A stretch of 64,000 nt of DNA from Oxynema aestuarii AP17 (GTDB lineage: Bacteria > Cyanobacteriota > Cyanobacteriia > Cyanobacteriales > Laspinemataceae), in assembly GCF_012295525.1 (NCBI RefSeq), contig NZ_CP051167.1, positions 3,393,501 through 3,457,500 on the forward strand. The letters are read 5' to 3'. The position numbers and the translations under genes were made by a program. Shown here piece after piece: positions 46,911-55,331 of the stretch; positions within the stretch are counted from its first letter, which is position 1; each line of letters starts with the position of its first letter. The notes under the pieces were generated by a model. The model ran no database searches. It saw only the letters and a list, made by a program, of their open reading frames with translations, and was not told the origin of the DNA.

Positions 46911-47833
46911 AAACACCGATTGTTTTTCTTATTTTTAAACGGCCCGAGGCGACGGAAAAGGTTTTTGATGTGATTCGCTCGGCGAAACCTGAAAAGTTAT
47001 TTGTAGTCGCAGATGGAGCGCGTTACGATCGCGCGAACGAAGCCGAACAATGCGAAATAACCCGAGCTATTGTGGATCGGGTAGATTGGGATTGTGAAGT
47101 TTTCAAAAATTATTCGGATGTCAATTTAGGATGCGCAAAGCGAGTTTCAAGTGGGTTAAGCTGGACGTTCAAACAGGTCGATCGCGCCATTATTTTAGAA
47201 GATGATTGCATTCCGGATCCGAGTTTTTTCCGTTTTTGTGAGGAATTATTAGAGCGGTATGAAGACGACGAGCGGATTTGTTCGATTTCGGGACAAAACG
47301 TTCAATTTGGCAGACGCCGTACGGAAAATAGCTATTATTTTTCTCGTTACCAACATTGTTGGGGGTGGGCAACTTGGAGGCGAGCTTGGCAACATTTCCA
47401 ATTCGATCGCGCCGTGTGGGAAAGGGTCAAAGCTGAGCAGTTGTTAAAAGATATTTTAATTGACGATCGCGCCGTTCGGGTCTGGCATAAAATCTTTGAA
47501 GTGACCTATTCCGGAGAAGTCGATAGTTGGGCGAGTCGTTGGATGCTTTCTTGTTGGTTACAAAACGGGTTGAGTATTCTCTCGAATGTGAATCTGATCT
47601 CCAATATTGGTTTTGATACGGATTCGACCAATACGGATGATACGGTCAGCCCTTATAACAATATGACCCGAGAATCATTAGACTTTCCCTTAAAACATCC
47701 ATCTTTTATGGTTCGCGACAATCAAGCGGATGATTTTACCCAAAAAACGCTGTACAACTACTATCCGACCTTGACAGAAAAAATTCATAAAAGGTTTAAA
47801 AAAATAGCATTTTGGAGCTCAAACCTGTTTTAA
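46907..47833 (+). CDS. Family 2-like glycosyltransferase
   Basis: This 308-aa GT-A-type enzyme opens TPIVFLIFKRPEATEKVFDVI, followed by LFVVADGARYDR and the metal-binding ILEDDCIPDPSFFRF (the DD/DxD site). A middle motif SRYQHCWGWATWRRAWQHF is characteristic of the bacterial nucleotide-sugar transferases of this subgroup. It overlaps the previous gene by four bases. Base composition rises towards the window average within this gene, which marks the edge of the AT-rich segment. Confidence 0.88.
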   Translation: MKTPIVFLIFKRPEATEKVFDVIRSAKPEKLFVVADGARYDRANEAEQCEITRAIVDRVDWDCEVFKNYSDVNLGCAKRVSSGLSWTFKQVDRAIILEDDCIPDPSFFRFCEELLERYEDDERICSISGQNVQFGRRRTENSYYFSRYQHCWGWATWRRAWQHFQFDRAVWERVKAEQLLKDILIDDRAVRVWHKIFEVTYSGEVDSWASRWMLSCWLQNGLSILSNVNLISNIGFDTDSTNTDDTVSPYNNMTRESLDFPLKHPSFMVRDNQADDFTQKTLYNYYPTLTEKIHKRFKKIAFWSSNLF

Positions 47834-47931
47834 AAACTATCGAAGATCGAGAAAGTCGCCTCCAATTTTTAGAGAGGTCTGAGTCGATCTAAAGCAGGGG
47901 ATTTTGACGTTGGAGTGGTTCTGAAAAATCA

Positions 47932-49242
47932 ATGAATGTATTGTCGATTGGAACGGATGATAGCGAATCGGGTGCGGGACGGGCGGCGTACCAACTGCAT
48001 CGGGGACTGCGCGAGGGAGGGATCCACTCCCAGATGTTGGTTCAGAACAAACGCACCGACGATCCGGACGTGTTGCTGCAAGGGGCTAAGTTTTGGCGGA
48101 AATTAGCCCAGTTCAGTCCAAATTTAACGGCATTACCTGTGGGATGGTATCGAGATCGCACCGGGGAGATTTTCTCGCCACAATGGTTTCCGGGGCGGAT
48201 TGCGGCTCAGGTCCGAGGGCTGGATCCGGATTTGATTAACTTGCACTGGTTGGGTTGGGGATTCGTGCGACTCGAAACGCTGCCACAGTTCCAAAAGCCT
48301 TTGGTATGGACGTTTCACGATATGTGGGCGTTTACGGGAGGCTGCCACTATACGGGGGAGTGCGATCGCTACAAGCAACGGTGTGGAGACTGTCCGCAAC
48401 TCAACAGCCATCGAGAACAGGATTTATCCCGTTGGGTGTGGAAGCGCAAGGCAAAAGCATGGAAAAATTTGGATTTAACGGTGGTGACGCCGAGTCGGTG
48501 GCTGGCCCGTTGCGCGTCCGAGAGTTCCCTCCTCGGCGATCGCCGGGTAGAAGTCATTCCCAATGGGTTAGATTTGGAAACGTACAAGCCCTTCGACCGC
48601 ACGATCGCCCGCCAGTTGCTCAAACTGCCCTCGGATAAACTCCTAGTCTTATTCGGCGCCGTGAGTGCGACTAGCGATCGTCGTAAAGGCTTTCACTTGC
48701 TGCAAAGCGCCCTCAAACACTTGAGCGAGTTAGGGTGGCGCGATCGGCTCGAATTAGTGGTTTTCGGGGCTTCGGAACCGATCGATCCGCCGGATTTGGG
48801 CTTTCGTTGTCACTATTTGGGACGGTTGCGCGACGAGCTTTCAATTTCGCTCGTTTACGCGGCGGCAGATTTGTTCGCCGCACCTTCCATCCAAGACAAC
48901 TTACCGAATACGATTATGGAAGCGCTCTCGTGTGGCACGCCGTGCATCGGTTTCGAGATTGGCGGGATTGGCGAGATGATCGAACATCAGGGGAATGGCT
49001 ACCTCGCCACGCCGTTCGAGACCGAAAACTTTGCCCGGGGAATCGCCTGGATTCTCGAAGATCCCGAACGCTGGCAAAAACTGCGCGATCGCGCGCGGGA
49101 AAAAGCCCAAGCCGAATTCAGCCGAGACTTACAAGCGCGACGATATCTCGATCTGTTCGACGAACTCCTCGATCGCCAATCCGAGCGATGCTCCAAGGGA
49201 GCCGCTTCGCGAACGACTCAAGCCCCACCATTGCAACAGTAA
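47932..49242 (+). CDS. Family 4 glycosyltransferase
   Basis: This 436-aa GT-B enzyme has an N-terminal domain with GTDDSESGAGRAAYQLHRGLREGG and HWLGWGFVRLETLP. A Cys-containing acceptor region follows (WTFHDMWAFTGGCHYTGECDRYKQRCGDCPQL, seen in parts). The C-terminal Rossmann domain has PNGLDLETYKPFDR and the donor-binding EX7E region, here APSIQDNLPNTIMEALSCGTPCIGFEIGG. This type is common in colanic-acid-like loci (WcaC/WcaL-like). The last 15 codons come partly from a dispersed repeat and are not conserved. Confidence 0.9.
   Translation: MNVLSIGTDDSESGAGRAAYQLHRGLREGGIHSQMLVQNKRTDDPDVLLQGAKFWRKLAQFSPNLTALPVGWYRDRTGEIFSPQWFPGRIAAQVRGLDPDLINLHWLGWGFVRLETLPQFQKPLVWTFHDMWAFTGGCHYTGECDRYKQRCGDCPQLNSHREQDLSRWVWKRKAKAWKNLDLTVVTPSRWLARCASESSLLGDRRVEVIPNGLDLETYKPFDRTIARQLLKLPSDKLLVLFGAVSATSDRRKGFHLLQSALKHLSELGWRDRLELVVFGASEPIDPPDLGFRCHYLGRLRDELSISLVYAAADLFAAPSIQDNLPNTIMEALSCGTPCIGFEIGGIGEMIEHQGNGYLATPFETENFARGIAWILEDPERWQKLRDRAREKAQAEFSRDLQARRYLDLFDELLDRQSERCSKGAASRTTQAPPLQQ
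49187..49212. repeat. Palindromic repeat inside a glycosyltransferase gene
   Basis: Near-identical to the copy at 22103-22128 and translated here as the variable C-terminal tail (RCSKGAASRT). It lies 33 bases before the next start codon, in the position of a gene-end REP-like element. Confidence 0.6.
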
Positions 49243-49244
49243 CG

Positions 49245-50132
49245 ATGGCCAATCAGACGATAGCAGCTTTGATGACTTGCCACAATCGCAAAACCCAAAC
49301 CCTGGCAAGTCTCGATTCCTTCTTCACCCAAACCCTTCCCCCCGACGTTCGCCTGAGTGCTTACTTAGTCGATGACGCCAGTACCGACGGCACCAGCGAA
49401 GCCGTGCGCGATCGCTACCCCCAAACCCAAATTTATCGCGGCGATGGCAATTTATTCTGGAACGGTGGAATGCGGCGTGCTTTCGAGGAAGCCTTAGCTG
49501 GAAACTACACCTATTACCTCTGGCTCAACGACGACACCATCCTTTACCCCGACACGATCGCCCGCCTGTTAGAATATGCCGAACAATTAGAAGAAAACAC
49601 CGCCGCCCATCGCTTCGTCCTCATCGGTTCCACCTGCGATCCCGACACGGGAAACTTGACTTACGGGGGAATGGTGCGCGCGACCTGGTGGCATCCCCTC
49701 AAATTCCAACTCCTCCCGACCGCCGACACCCTACAGACCTGCCATACCATGAATGGTAATTGCGTCTTAATTCCCCGGGAAATCGCCCAAAGCGTCGGCA
49801 ACTTAGACCCCAATTTCGTTCACAGTACGGGAGATTTAGATTACGGCTTGCGCGTCAGACAAGCGGGAGGGACCCTCTGGGTGCTACCGGGTTACGTCGG
49901 AACCTGCAAGCAGAATCCTAGAGAAGCCGATGTCTGGGAAAATCCCAATTTGAACCTGTGGGAACGACTCAAAAAGGTCAGCCAACCGAAAGGACTGCCC
50001 GTCCAAGAGTGGAAAGTCTTTGCCAAACGCCATGCGGGGCCGTTCTGGCCGTTTTACTGGAGTTTGCCCTACGTCCGGCTCGTTGTAGCGGCAGTGTTCG
50101 GCGGTAAAATGGGGAGTCAGATTAATGGCTAA
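49245..50132 (+). CDS. Family 2 glycosyltransferase (rhamnosyltransferase-like)
   Basis: The open frame extends upstream to 48735 inside the previous gene, but similarity begins only at ATG 49245 (ANQTIAALMTCHNRKTQTLASL), giving 295 aa. GT-A features: AYLVDDASTDGTSEAVRDR, GNLFWNGGMRRAFEEAL and the metal site YLWLNDDTILYPD. The segment NFVHSTGDLDYGLRVRQAGG (ED-like acceptor site) follows. It starts two bases after the preceding gene's stop and overlaps the next gene by eight bases, so it is a tightly packed operon. Confidence 0.92.
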   Translation: MANQTIAALMTCHNRKTQTLASLDSFFTQTLPPDVRLSAYLVDDASTDGTSEAVRDRYPQTQIYRGDGNLFWNGGMRRAFEEALAGNYTYYLWLNDDTILYPDTIARLLEYAEQLEENTAAHRFVLIGSTCDPDTGNLTYGGMVRATWWHPLKFQLLPTADTLQTCHTMNGNCVLIPREIAQSVGNLDPNFVHSTGDLDYGLRVRQAGGTLWVLPGYVGTCKQNPREADVWENPNLNLWERLKKVSQPKGLPVQEWKVFAKRHAGPFWPFYWSLPYVRLVVAAVFGGKMGSQING

Positions 50133-51255
50133 ACGAGTAATCCTGCTCACTAATTTCATTCCCCCTTACCGATTGCCCTTGTATCGGGCATTGGCCGATC
50201 GCGTGGGTGACTTGCAGGTGGCGATTTCGACGCCGATGGAAGCCAATCGCAATTGGACGCCGAATTGGGAAGGCTTAAACGTTAAAGTTCAAAAAAACCT
50301 GACCTTGCGCCGCAAGTGGCGTCACCCCCACGGCTTTTCCGAAGACATTTACGTTCACATCCCTTACGATACCCTGTCGTTGCTCGCCGATTATCGCCCG
50401 GACGTGATTATTTCGGGAGAAATGGGCTTGAGAACCCTCCAAGCCGCCCTTTACCGACGCTTTCATCCGGAAAGCCCATTAATTTTGTGGGCGACGGTGT
50501 CGGAATACAGCGAACGAGGGCGGGGTAAACTGCGCGATCGCCTGCGACGGTGGCTCGTTCCTCAAGCCGATGCCTTGTTAGTGAACGGGAAAAGTGGGGC
50601 TCGTTACGTGCGTCAGTTTGGCATCCGGGACGAACAACTGTTTTACGCGCCGTATACCACCAATATCGAGCCATTTTTGCAAGTTCCGCTCTCCCGAAAC
50701 GGCGATCGCGCCTACCGCTTGCTCTACGTCGGCCAATTCCTCGAACGCAAAGGGATGATTCCCTTATTTTCCGCGCTGAAACGCTACGCCGAACGCCACT
50801 CGCAACGGCAGTTAGAATTAATCCTCGTCGGCGACGGGCCATTGCGTCCTCAATTGGAAAGGGAGACGATTCCCGATAACTTAACCTTGAACTGGATCGG
50901 TCACGTAGACTATGGCAAATTGCCGGAAATCTACGCTCAAGCGGGGATGTTTCTGTTTCCGACTTTGGCGGATGAATGGGGGTTAGTGACCAACGAAGCG
51001 ATGGCTGCCGGGTTGCCTGTTTTGGGGAGTTTGTACGGTCAATCGGTAGAAGAACTGGTCGAAGAAGGGAAAACCGGATGGACGTTTCGACCCGATCGCC
51101 CGGAGGAACTCGATCGCGCCCTCGAACGAGCTTTAGCGACCCCTCCCGAAGCCCTGGAACAGATGCGCGTCAGCGCCCGCGATCGCATTGCCAGCATCAC
51201 CCCCGAACGAGTCGCCGATCGCATGGTAGAAGCCATTGAGTTTGTCAGTTCGTGA
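50125..51255 (+). CDS. Family 4 glycosyltransferase
   Basis: The protein has 376 aa in a GT-B fold. The N-terminal domain begins KRVILLTNFIPPYRLPLYRAL and includes DVIISGEMGLRTLQAALYRR. The donor domain has YVGQFLERKGMIPLFSAL, LVGDGPLRPQLE, and the EX7E-type LFPTLADEWGLVTNEAMAAGLPVLGS. It likely adds one sugar of the repeat unit. Its end overlaps the first bases of the longest reading frame of the following glycosidase, but that gene is better started at 51276. Confidence 0.93.
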   Translation: MAKRVILLTNFIPPYRLPLYRALADRVGDLQVAISTPMEANRNWTPNWEGLNVKVQKNLTLRRKWRHPHGFSEDIYVHIPYDTLSLLADYRPDVIISGEMGLRTLQAALYRRFHPESPLILWATVSEYSERGRGKLRDRLRRWLVPQADALLVNGKSGARYVRQFGIRDEQLFYAPYTTNIEPFLQVPLSRNGDRAYRLLYVGQFLERKGMIPLFSALKRYAERHSQRQLELILVGDGPLRPQLERETIPDNLTLNWIGHVDYGKLPEIYAQAGMFLFPTLADEWGLVTNEAMAAGLPVLGSLYGQSVEELVEEGKTGWTFRPDRPEELDRALERALATPPEALEQMRVSARDRIASITPERVADRMVEAIEFVSS

Positions 51256-51275
51256 GTTATAGGAGGAACCCGCCA

Positions 51276-52691
51276 ATGAAACGGATCGAACCTTGGATGA
51301 TTTTACTTTTCCTTTGTTCGTTTCTGACCGTTCATTGGCTGCCCGCAGGAGGCGATCGGGTCGTGGCGGCGATCGAGCAGTTGGACGGTCCGACCACAGA
51401 AATTCCTGCCGAATATTTTGGGATGCACATCCACCGGGCTGTTAGAAAACCGCAAACCCCTTGGCCCGCAATCTCATTTCATACGTGGCGCCTGTGGGAT
51501 GCATACGTCGCCTGGCCCGACTTAGAACCGGAACCGGGAGAGTGGAATTTTGAGATTTTAGATCGCTACGTTGAAATGGCACGCGATCGCGATGTCGAAA
51601 TCCTCTTACCTCTGGGACTTTCGCCTACTTGGGCGTCCGCCCGTCCTCAAGAAGGTTCCGGTTATCGACCGTCGGGAGGGTGGGCCGCCGAACCTCGGAA
51701 TTTGGAAGACTGGCGCAATTACGTGCGAACTGTCGCCACTCGCTATCAAGGAAAAATTCACTATTACGAAATTTGGAACGAACCGAACGAGGGCGGTTTT
51801 TACTCCGGAAGTGTCGCCCAAATGGTCGTTCTCGCCCGGGAAGCCTATCAAATTTTAAAAGCGATCGATCCGACGATTCAAGTGGTTTCCCCTGCTGCGA
51901 CCGGAGGGAGTACCACCGAAAGCCTACGCTACGGCCCGGACTGGCTGAAGGAGTATCTCGAACAAGGGGGGGGAGACTATGCGGATATTATCGGCTATCA
52001 TTTCTACGTCACCCCCCAACCCCCTGAAGGGATGCTGCCTCTGATTGCCAGGGTGCAAGAGGTGATGAGGGAGCATGGGGTTGGGGACAAACCCCTATGG
52101 AATACGGAATCCGGTTGGGCTCAGCCAAAAACCTTCAGTTCCCCACAAGAAGCAGTAGGATACGTGGGGCGATCGCACATTCTCCAATGGGTCGCTGGCG
52201 TCAGTCGATTCTATTGGTATGCGTGGGACAATCACGCTTGGATCGCTCTGGGGATGGTGGAACGAGACAATCGTACCTTGACGGAAGCGGCGATCGCCTA
52301 TCGAGAAATTCAAGATTGGTTAATTGGCGCCCGTTTGCCCTCTTGTGAGGTCGATGTCGAACAAAATTGGGTGTGCGCTTTAACTCAAAAAGACGGCGAT
52401 CGCTCTTGGATTGTTTGGAATCAAGAGACGACGAAAACTTTTGAAATTCCTCCAAGTTGGGCTGTTTCTCACGCTCGGGATTTAGAGGGGAATCATTATA
52501 ATTTGGATTCTGAGGTAGCATCTTATCGTTTAAATCGAGAAGGAAAATTGACCCTCGATATCGGTCAATCGCCGTTACTGCTCGAAGCGAGCGATCGCCC
52601 CGATGGGAACCGCTCTCATCAATGGAGATCCAGCTTTCGGCGCATGGCTTCGCGACTGAGGAAGTTCCTTCAGTTTTCTCTTTCCATGTGA
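51276..52691 (+). CDS. Secreted clan GH-A glycoside hydrolase (xylosidase/xylanase-like)
   Basis: I chose ATG 51276 because AGGAGG lies 10 bases upstream and a signal peptide follows (WMILLFLCSFLTVHWLP). The product is 471 aa. A (beta/alpha)8 enzyme is indicated by the WRLWDAYVAWPDLEPEPGEWNF start, acid/base Glu169 in YYEIWNEPN, and nucleophile Glu278 in KPLWNTESGW. Families GH39, GH5 and GH10 are related; the nearest family is not decided by eye. Residues 50-400 share closely similar motifs with the protein at 53908. It lies in the polysaccharide operon, so it probably trims or releases the same polymer. The C-terminal 35 residues are basic and variable. Confidence 0.82.
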   Translation: MKRIEPWMILLFLCSFLTVHWLPAGGDRVVAAIEQLDGPTTEIPAEYFGMHIHRAVRKPQTPWPAISFHTWRLWDAYVAWPDLEPEPGEWNFEILDRYVEMARDRDVEILLPLGLSPTWASARPQEGSGYRPSGGWAAEPRNLEDWRNYVRTVATRYQGKIHYYEIWNEPNEGGFYSGSVAQMVVLAREAYQILKAIDPTIQVVSPAATGGSTTESLRYGPDWLKEYLEQGGGDYADIIGYHFYVTPQPPEGMLPLIARVQEVMREHGVGDKPLWNTESGWAQPKTFSSPQEAVGYVGRSHILQWVAGVSRFYWYAWDNHAWIALGMVERDNRTLTEAAIAYREIQDWLIGARLPSCEVDVEQNWVCALTQKDGDRSWIVWNQETTKTFEIPPSWAVSHARDLEGNHYNLDSEVASYRLNREGKLTLDIGQSPLLLEASDRPDGNRSHQWRSSFRRMASRLRKFLQFSLSM

Positions 52692-52706
52692 AATAGGTAC
52701 CCAGAG

Positions 52707-53774
52707 ATGACCCTGAAAAAAATCTATATTGCGACCGGGTTTTGTGCTGATAAAAAAGGCGAAGAAAGCCATTACCCTCAAGTTGGATTACAATCCTCTT
52801 CTCTCAAGTTTCAGCAAATTTATTTAAAATGCATTGTTGTATTTTTTGCAACGAGCATTCGTCACAATTCTAACGCCCACCACGTCCTCTGTACGAACTT
52901 AGATAAGTTACCCGATATCGGGAATACTGAAACCGAAAAATTGCTCGAACAGATTGGCGTTGAGATTGTAAGACTCCCCTTTACCTTTCAACCCCCAGAA
53001 AAATATTTTGATTCTTGGAAAAGCACTTTTTATAAATTAGATTTAATCAAATACTTTTCAAGAACTTGCGATCGAAATGAAGCTGCATTTTGCCTCGATT
53101 CCGATTGTGTATGGATTGATTCCATAGAGGGTCTTGCTGCGGAAATCCAGCGATCGGGATACGTGACTTACAATACTGGATTTAATGAAAAATACAAGAT
53201 CAGTCATCTCAACCGTCGAGATCTAAGCAAGCTGTACCGAGAATTAGGTCTTTCCTTAAATGAAGAAATTCCCGTGTACTGTGGTGCAGAGTTAATTGCA
53301 GCAAAAGACAAAAACTTCCAAAAGCTTTTAGGAGAAATAGAGCGCGGATGGGAGTTTTCTTTGGAACAATTCAGGCAAAATAAAACAAAGTTTAATACAG
53401 AAGAACATCTTTTGAATTTTGCCTATAACAGCTTGCAAGCTCCGTTAGGAAATGGCAATCCTTATATCGATCGTATTTGGACGACATTAGGCGGATTTAA
53501 TAATGCCAGCGATCGTCACTTGAATTTAACAATTTGGCACCTGCCATTCGAGAAAAAATATGGATTTAAAAGATTATTCGAGAAAGTAGTCGATTTCCAG
53601 TCGGAATTTTGGCAAGTCCCCGAAAAAGAATTAGCCGGATACTTGTCTCGATTCTTTGGAATTCCCAAGAGAACGCCACAAAAGTTAATCGTTGATAGCA
53701 TCGATGCTTTGTCCTATCGAAGTACAAAAATCATGGCAAAAATACTGCCAACAGGAGTGAGCAAAAACTCTTAG
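52707..53774 (+). CDS. Unrecognised protein with a DxD site, possible glycosyltransferase
   Basis: This 355-aa protein without signal peptide or membrane segment lies between two paralogous glycosidase genes, 15 bases after the first. It opens KKIYIATGFCADKKGEESHYP. Residues about 105-145 show SWKSTFYKLDLIKYF and AAFCLDSDCVWID, which looks like the metal-binding DxD of GT-A transferases (D-S-D), followed by VYCGAELIAAKD. A role as nucleotide-sugar transferase is inferred. The gene is AT-rich with no HIP1 site seen, unlike both neighbours, which suggests a separate origin. Confidence 0.55.
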   Translation: MTLKKIYIATGFCADKKGEESHYPQVGLQSSSLKFQQIYLKCIVVFFATSIRHNSNAHHVLCTNLDKLPDIGNTETEKLLEQIGVEIVRLPFTFQPPEKYFDSWKSTFYKLDLIKYFSRTCDRNEAAFCLDSDCVWIDSIEGLAAEIQRSGYVTYNTGFNEKYKISHLNRRDLSKLYRELGLSLNEEIPVYCGAELIAAKDKNFQKLLGEIERGWEFSLEQFRQNKTKFNTEEHLLNFAYNSLQAPLGNGNPYIDRIWTTLGGFNNASDRHLNLTIWHLPFEKKYGFKRLFEKVVDFQSEFWQVPEKELAGYLSRFFGIPKRTPQKLIVDSIDALSYRSTKIMAKILPTGVSKNS

Positions 53775-53907
53775 TTTGAAAGCAGTAAAGTAGCCTCAAA
53801 AGCTAAAAACAGTAATCCCCGAACAACCAAAGTTAGTTTGAATAAGTCAAAAACAATGAAAAGGGCAAAGCTGCCATGTTGACCCCGCAAAATTCGGAGA
53901 AACTAAC

Positions 53908-55239
53908 GTGAATCGTTTAAAAGGCAAAATCGGACTCTTCTTTGCCTTGATGCTCGTCACTTTCACGATCGCAGTCGGGTTGAAATTTAATGTCATTCGC
54001 CAACCGATTGCACTCAATCCACCCGCCAGACCAATTCCCGCAACCCTCTTTGGGTTACACATTCACCATTTGGTTAAAAAGCCATCCGATCTGCCCCAAG
54101 TGACGCCCTGGCCCTCCGTTGAATTTGGCACGTGGCGATTGTGGGATGCACATATCGGATGGCTCAATCTCGAAAAAGAAAAAGGTCAATGGCAGTTTGA
54201 CACTTTAGATCGCTATCTGGAAATCGCCCGCGAACGAGAGGTCGAATTACTTCTACCTTTAGGATTGTCGCCAAAGTGGGCATCGGCGCGCCCCGAAGAA
54301 CCCTCTGCTTACGCACCTGGGGCGGCGGCTGAACCCAAAAATATAGAAGATTGGCAAAATTACGTGCGTACAGTGGGTACGCGCTACCGGGGAAGGCTTC
54401 CCTATTACGAAATCTGGAACGAACCAAATTGGAAGCGCTTTTTTACCGGAAGTACGGAACAGATGTTCGAGTTGGCGCGCGAAGCGCATGAGATTCTCAA
54501 ACCCCTCGACCCCGAGATCGCGATCGTTTCTCCATCGGCGACTGACGGGAAACATGGGGCCGCTTGGTTGGCGGACTATTTTGCATTGGGGGGTGTAGAC
54601 TACTCGGATATTATTGGCTTTCACTTCTATGTCGGACCGGGAGAAGGCCCTGAAGATGCGATCCCGGTGATTCAAGAAGTCCAACAAGTCATGAGCGATT
54701 ATGGGGTGGCGGATAAACCGTTATGGAATACGGAAGCGGGATGGTTGGGAGACCAGCCGTTTGAAGATCCCCAAACCAGTGTGGCTTATGTGGCGCGGGC
54801 GTATATCCTCAACTGGGCGTCAGGGGTAGAGCGTCTGTATTGGTACGATTGGGATTTCAATCCGATCGTGCGTTTGCATTTAGTGAAAGAAGATAACAAA
54901 ACTCTAACGCCAGCCGGAGTGGCTTATGGGGAAATTTACGATTGGTTGGTGGGCGCGCGCATGGACGAATGTCACTCGGATCTTCGGTATACCTGGACTT
55001 GCCAGTTGACGCGCGATCGCGATTACCAAGCTTGGATTCTCTGGAATCCGGATCGGTCGTCCTCGTTCTCGGTTCCCGAGGAGTGGAAGGTCGCCCAGGT
55101 ACGATATTTGAATGGAGAGCGCCGCCGATTTCAGGGGTCGAAGGTAGAGATCGGTCCGACACCGATCCTTTTGGAACGGACAGGGGACACACTTGGCGAC
55201 TCCCGGGCGAATGCACAAAGCCGTTTCAAATCATCTTAA
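53908..55239 (+). CDS. Secreted clan GH-A glycoside hydrolase, paralogue of 51276
   Basis: This 443-aa protein starts at GTG 53908 with GGAG upstream. The N-terminus (KIGLFFALMLVTFTIAVGLK) is a signal peptide or anchor. Motifs match the paralogue: FGLHIHHLVKKP, WRLWDAHIGWLNLE, LLPLGLSPKWASARPEE, acid/base Glu172 in YYEIWNEPNW, HFYVGPGEGPEDAIP and nucleophile Glu276 in KPLWNTEAGW. The C-terminal 100 residues form a beta domain, also shared. Two diverged copies suggest different linkages or different sites of action on the exopolysaccharide. Confidence 0.82.
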   Translation: MNRLKGKIGLFFALMLVTFTIAVGLKFNVIRQPIALNPPARPIPATLFGLHIHHLVKKPSDLPQVTPWPSVEFGTWRLWDAHIGWLNLEKEKGQWQFDTLDRYLEIAREREVELLLPLGLSPKWASARPEEPSAYAPGAAAEPKNIEDWQNYVRTVGTRYRGRLPYYEIWNEPNWKRFFTGSTEQMFELAREAHEILKPLDPEIAIVSPSATDGKHGAAWLADYFALGGVDYSDIIGFHFYVGPGEGPEDAIPVIQEVQQVMSDYGVADKPLWNTEAGWLGDQPFEDPQTSVAYVARAYILNWASGVERLYWYDWDFNPIVRLHLVKEDNKTLTPAGVAYGEIYDWLVGARMDECHSDLRYTWTCQLTRDRDYQAWILWNPDRSSSFSVPEEWKVAQVRYLNGERRRFQGSKVEIGPTPILLERTGDTLGDSRANAQSRFKSS

Positions 55240-55331
55240 CGGGAGTTAATTCGTGCGCGACCGAGACCGATGACGGGAAGCGCGATCGCCCAACCCACAC
55301 GAGTTGTTCTAAGCTGAATTAGGGAAGCCTT

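Noticed and set aside
48735-49244. N-terminal extension of the glycosyltransferase at 49245
   Set aside because: It lies in another frame of the preceding glycosyltransferase gene and is Arg-rich without similarity; family similarity starts at 49245.
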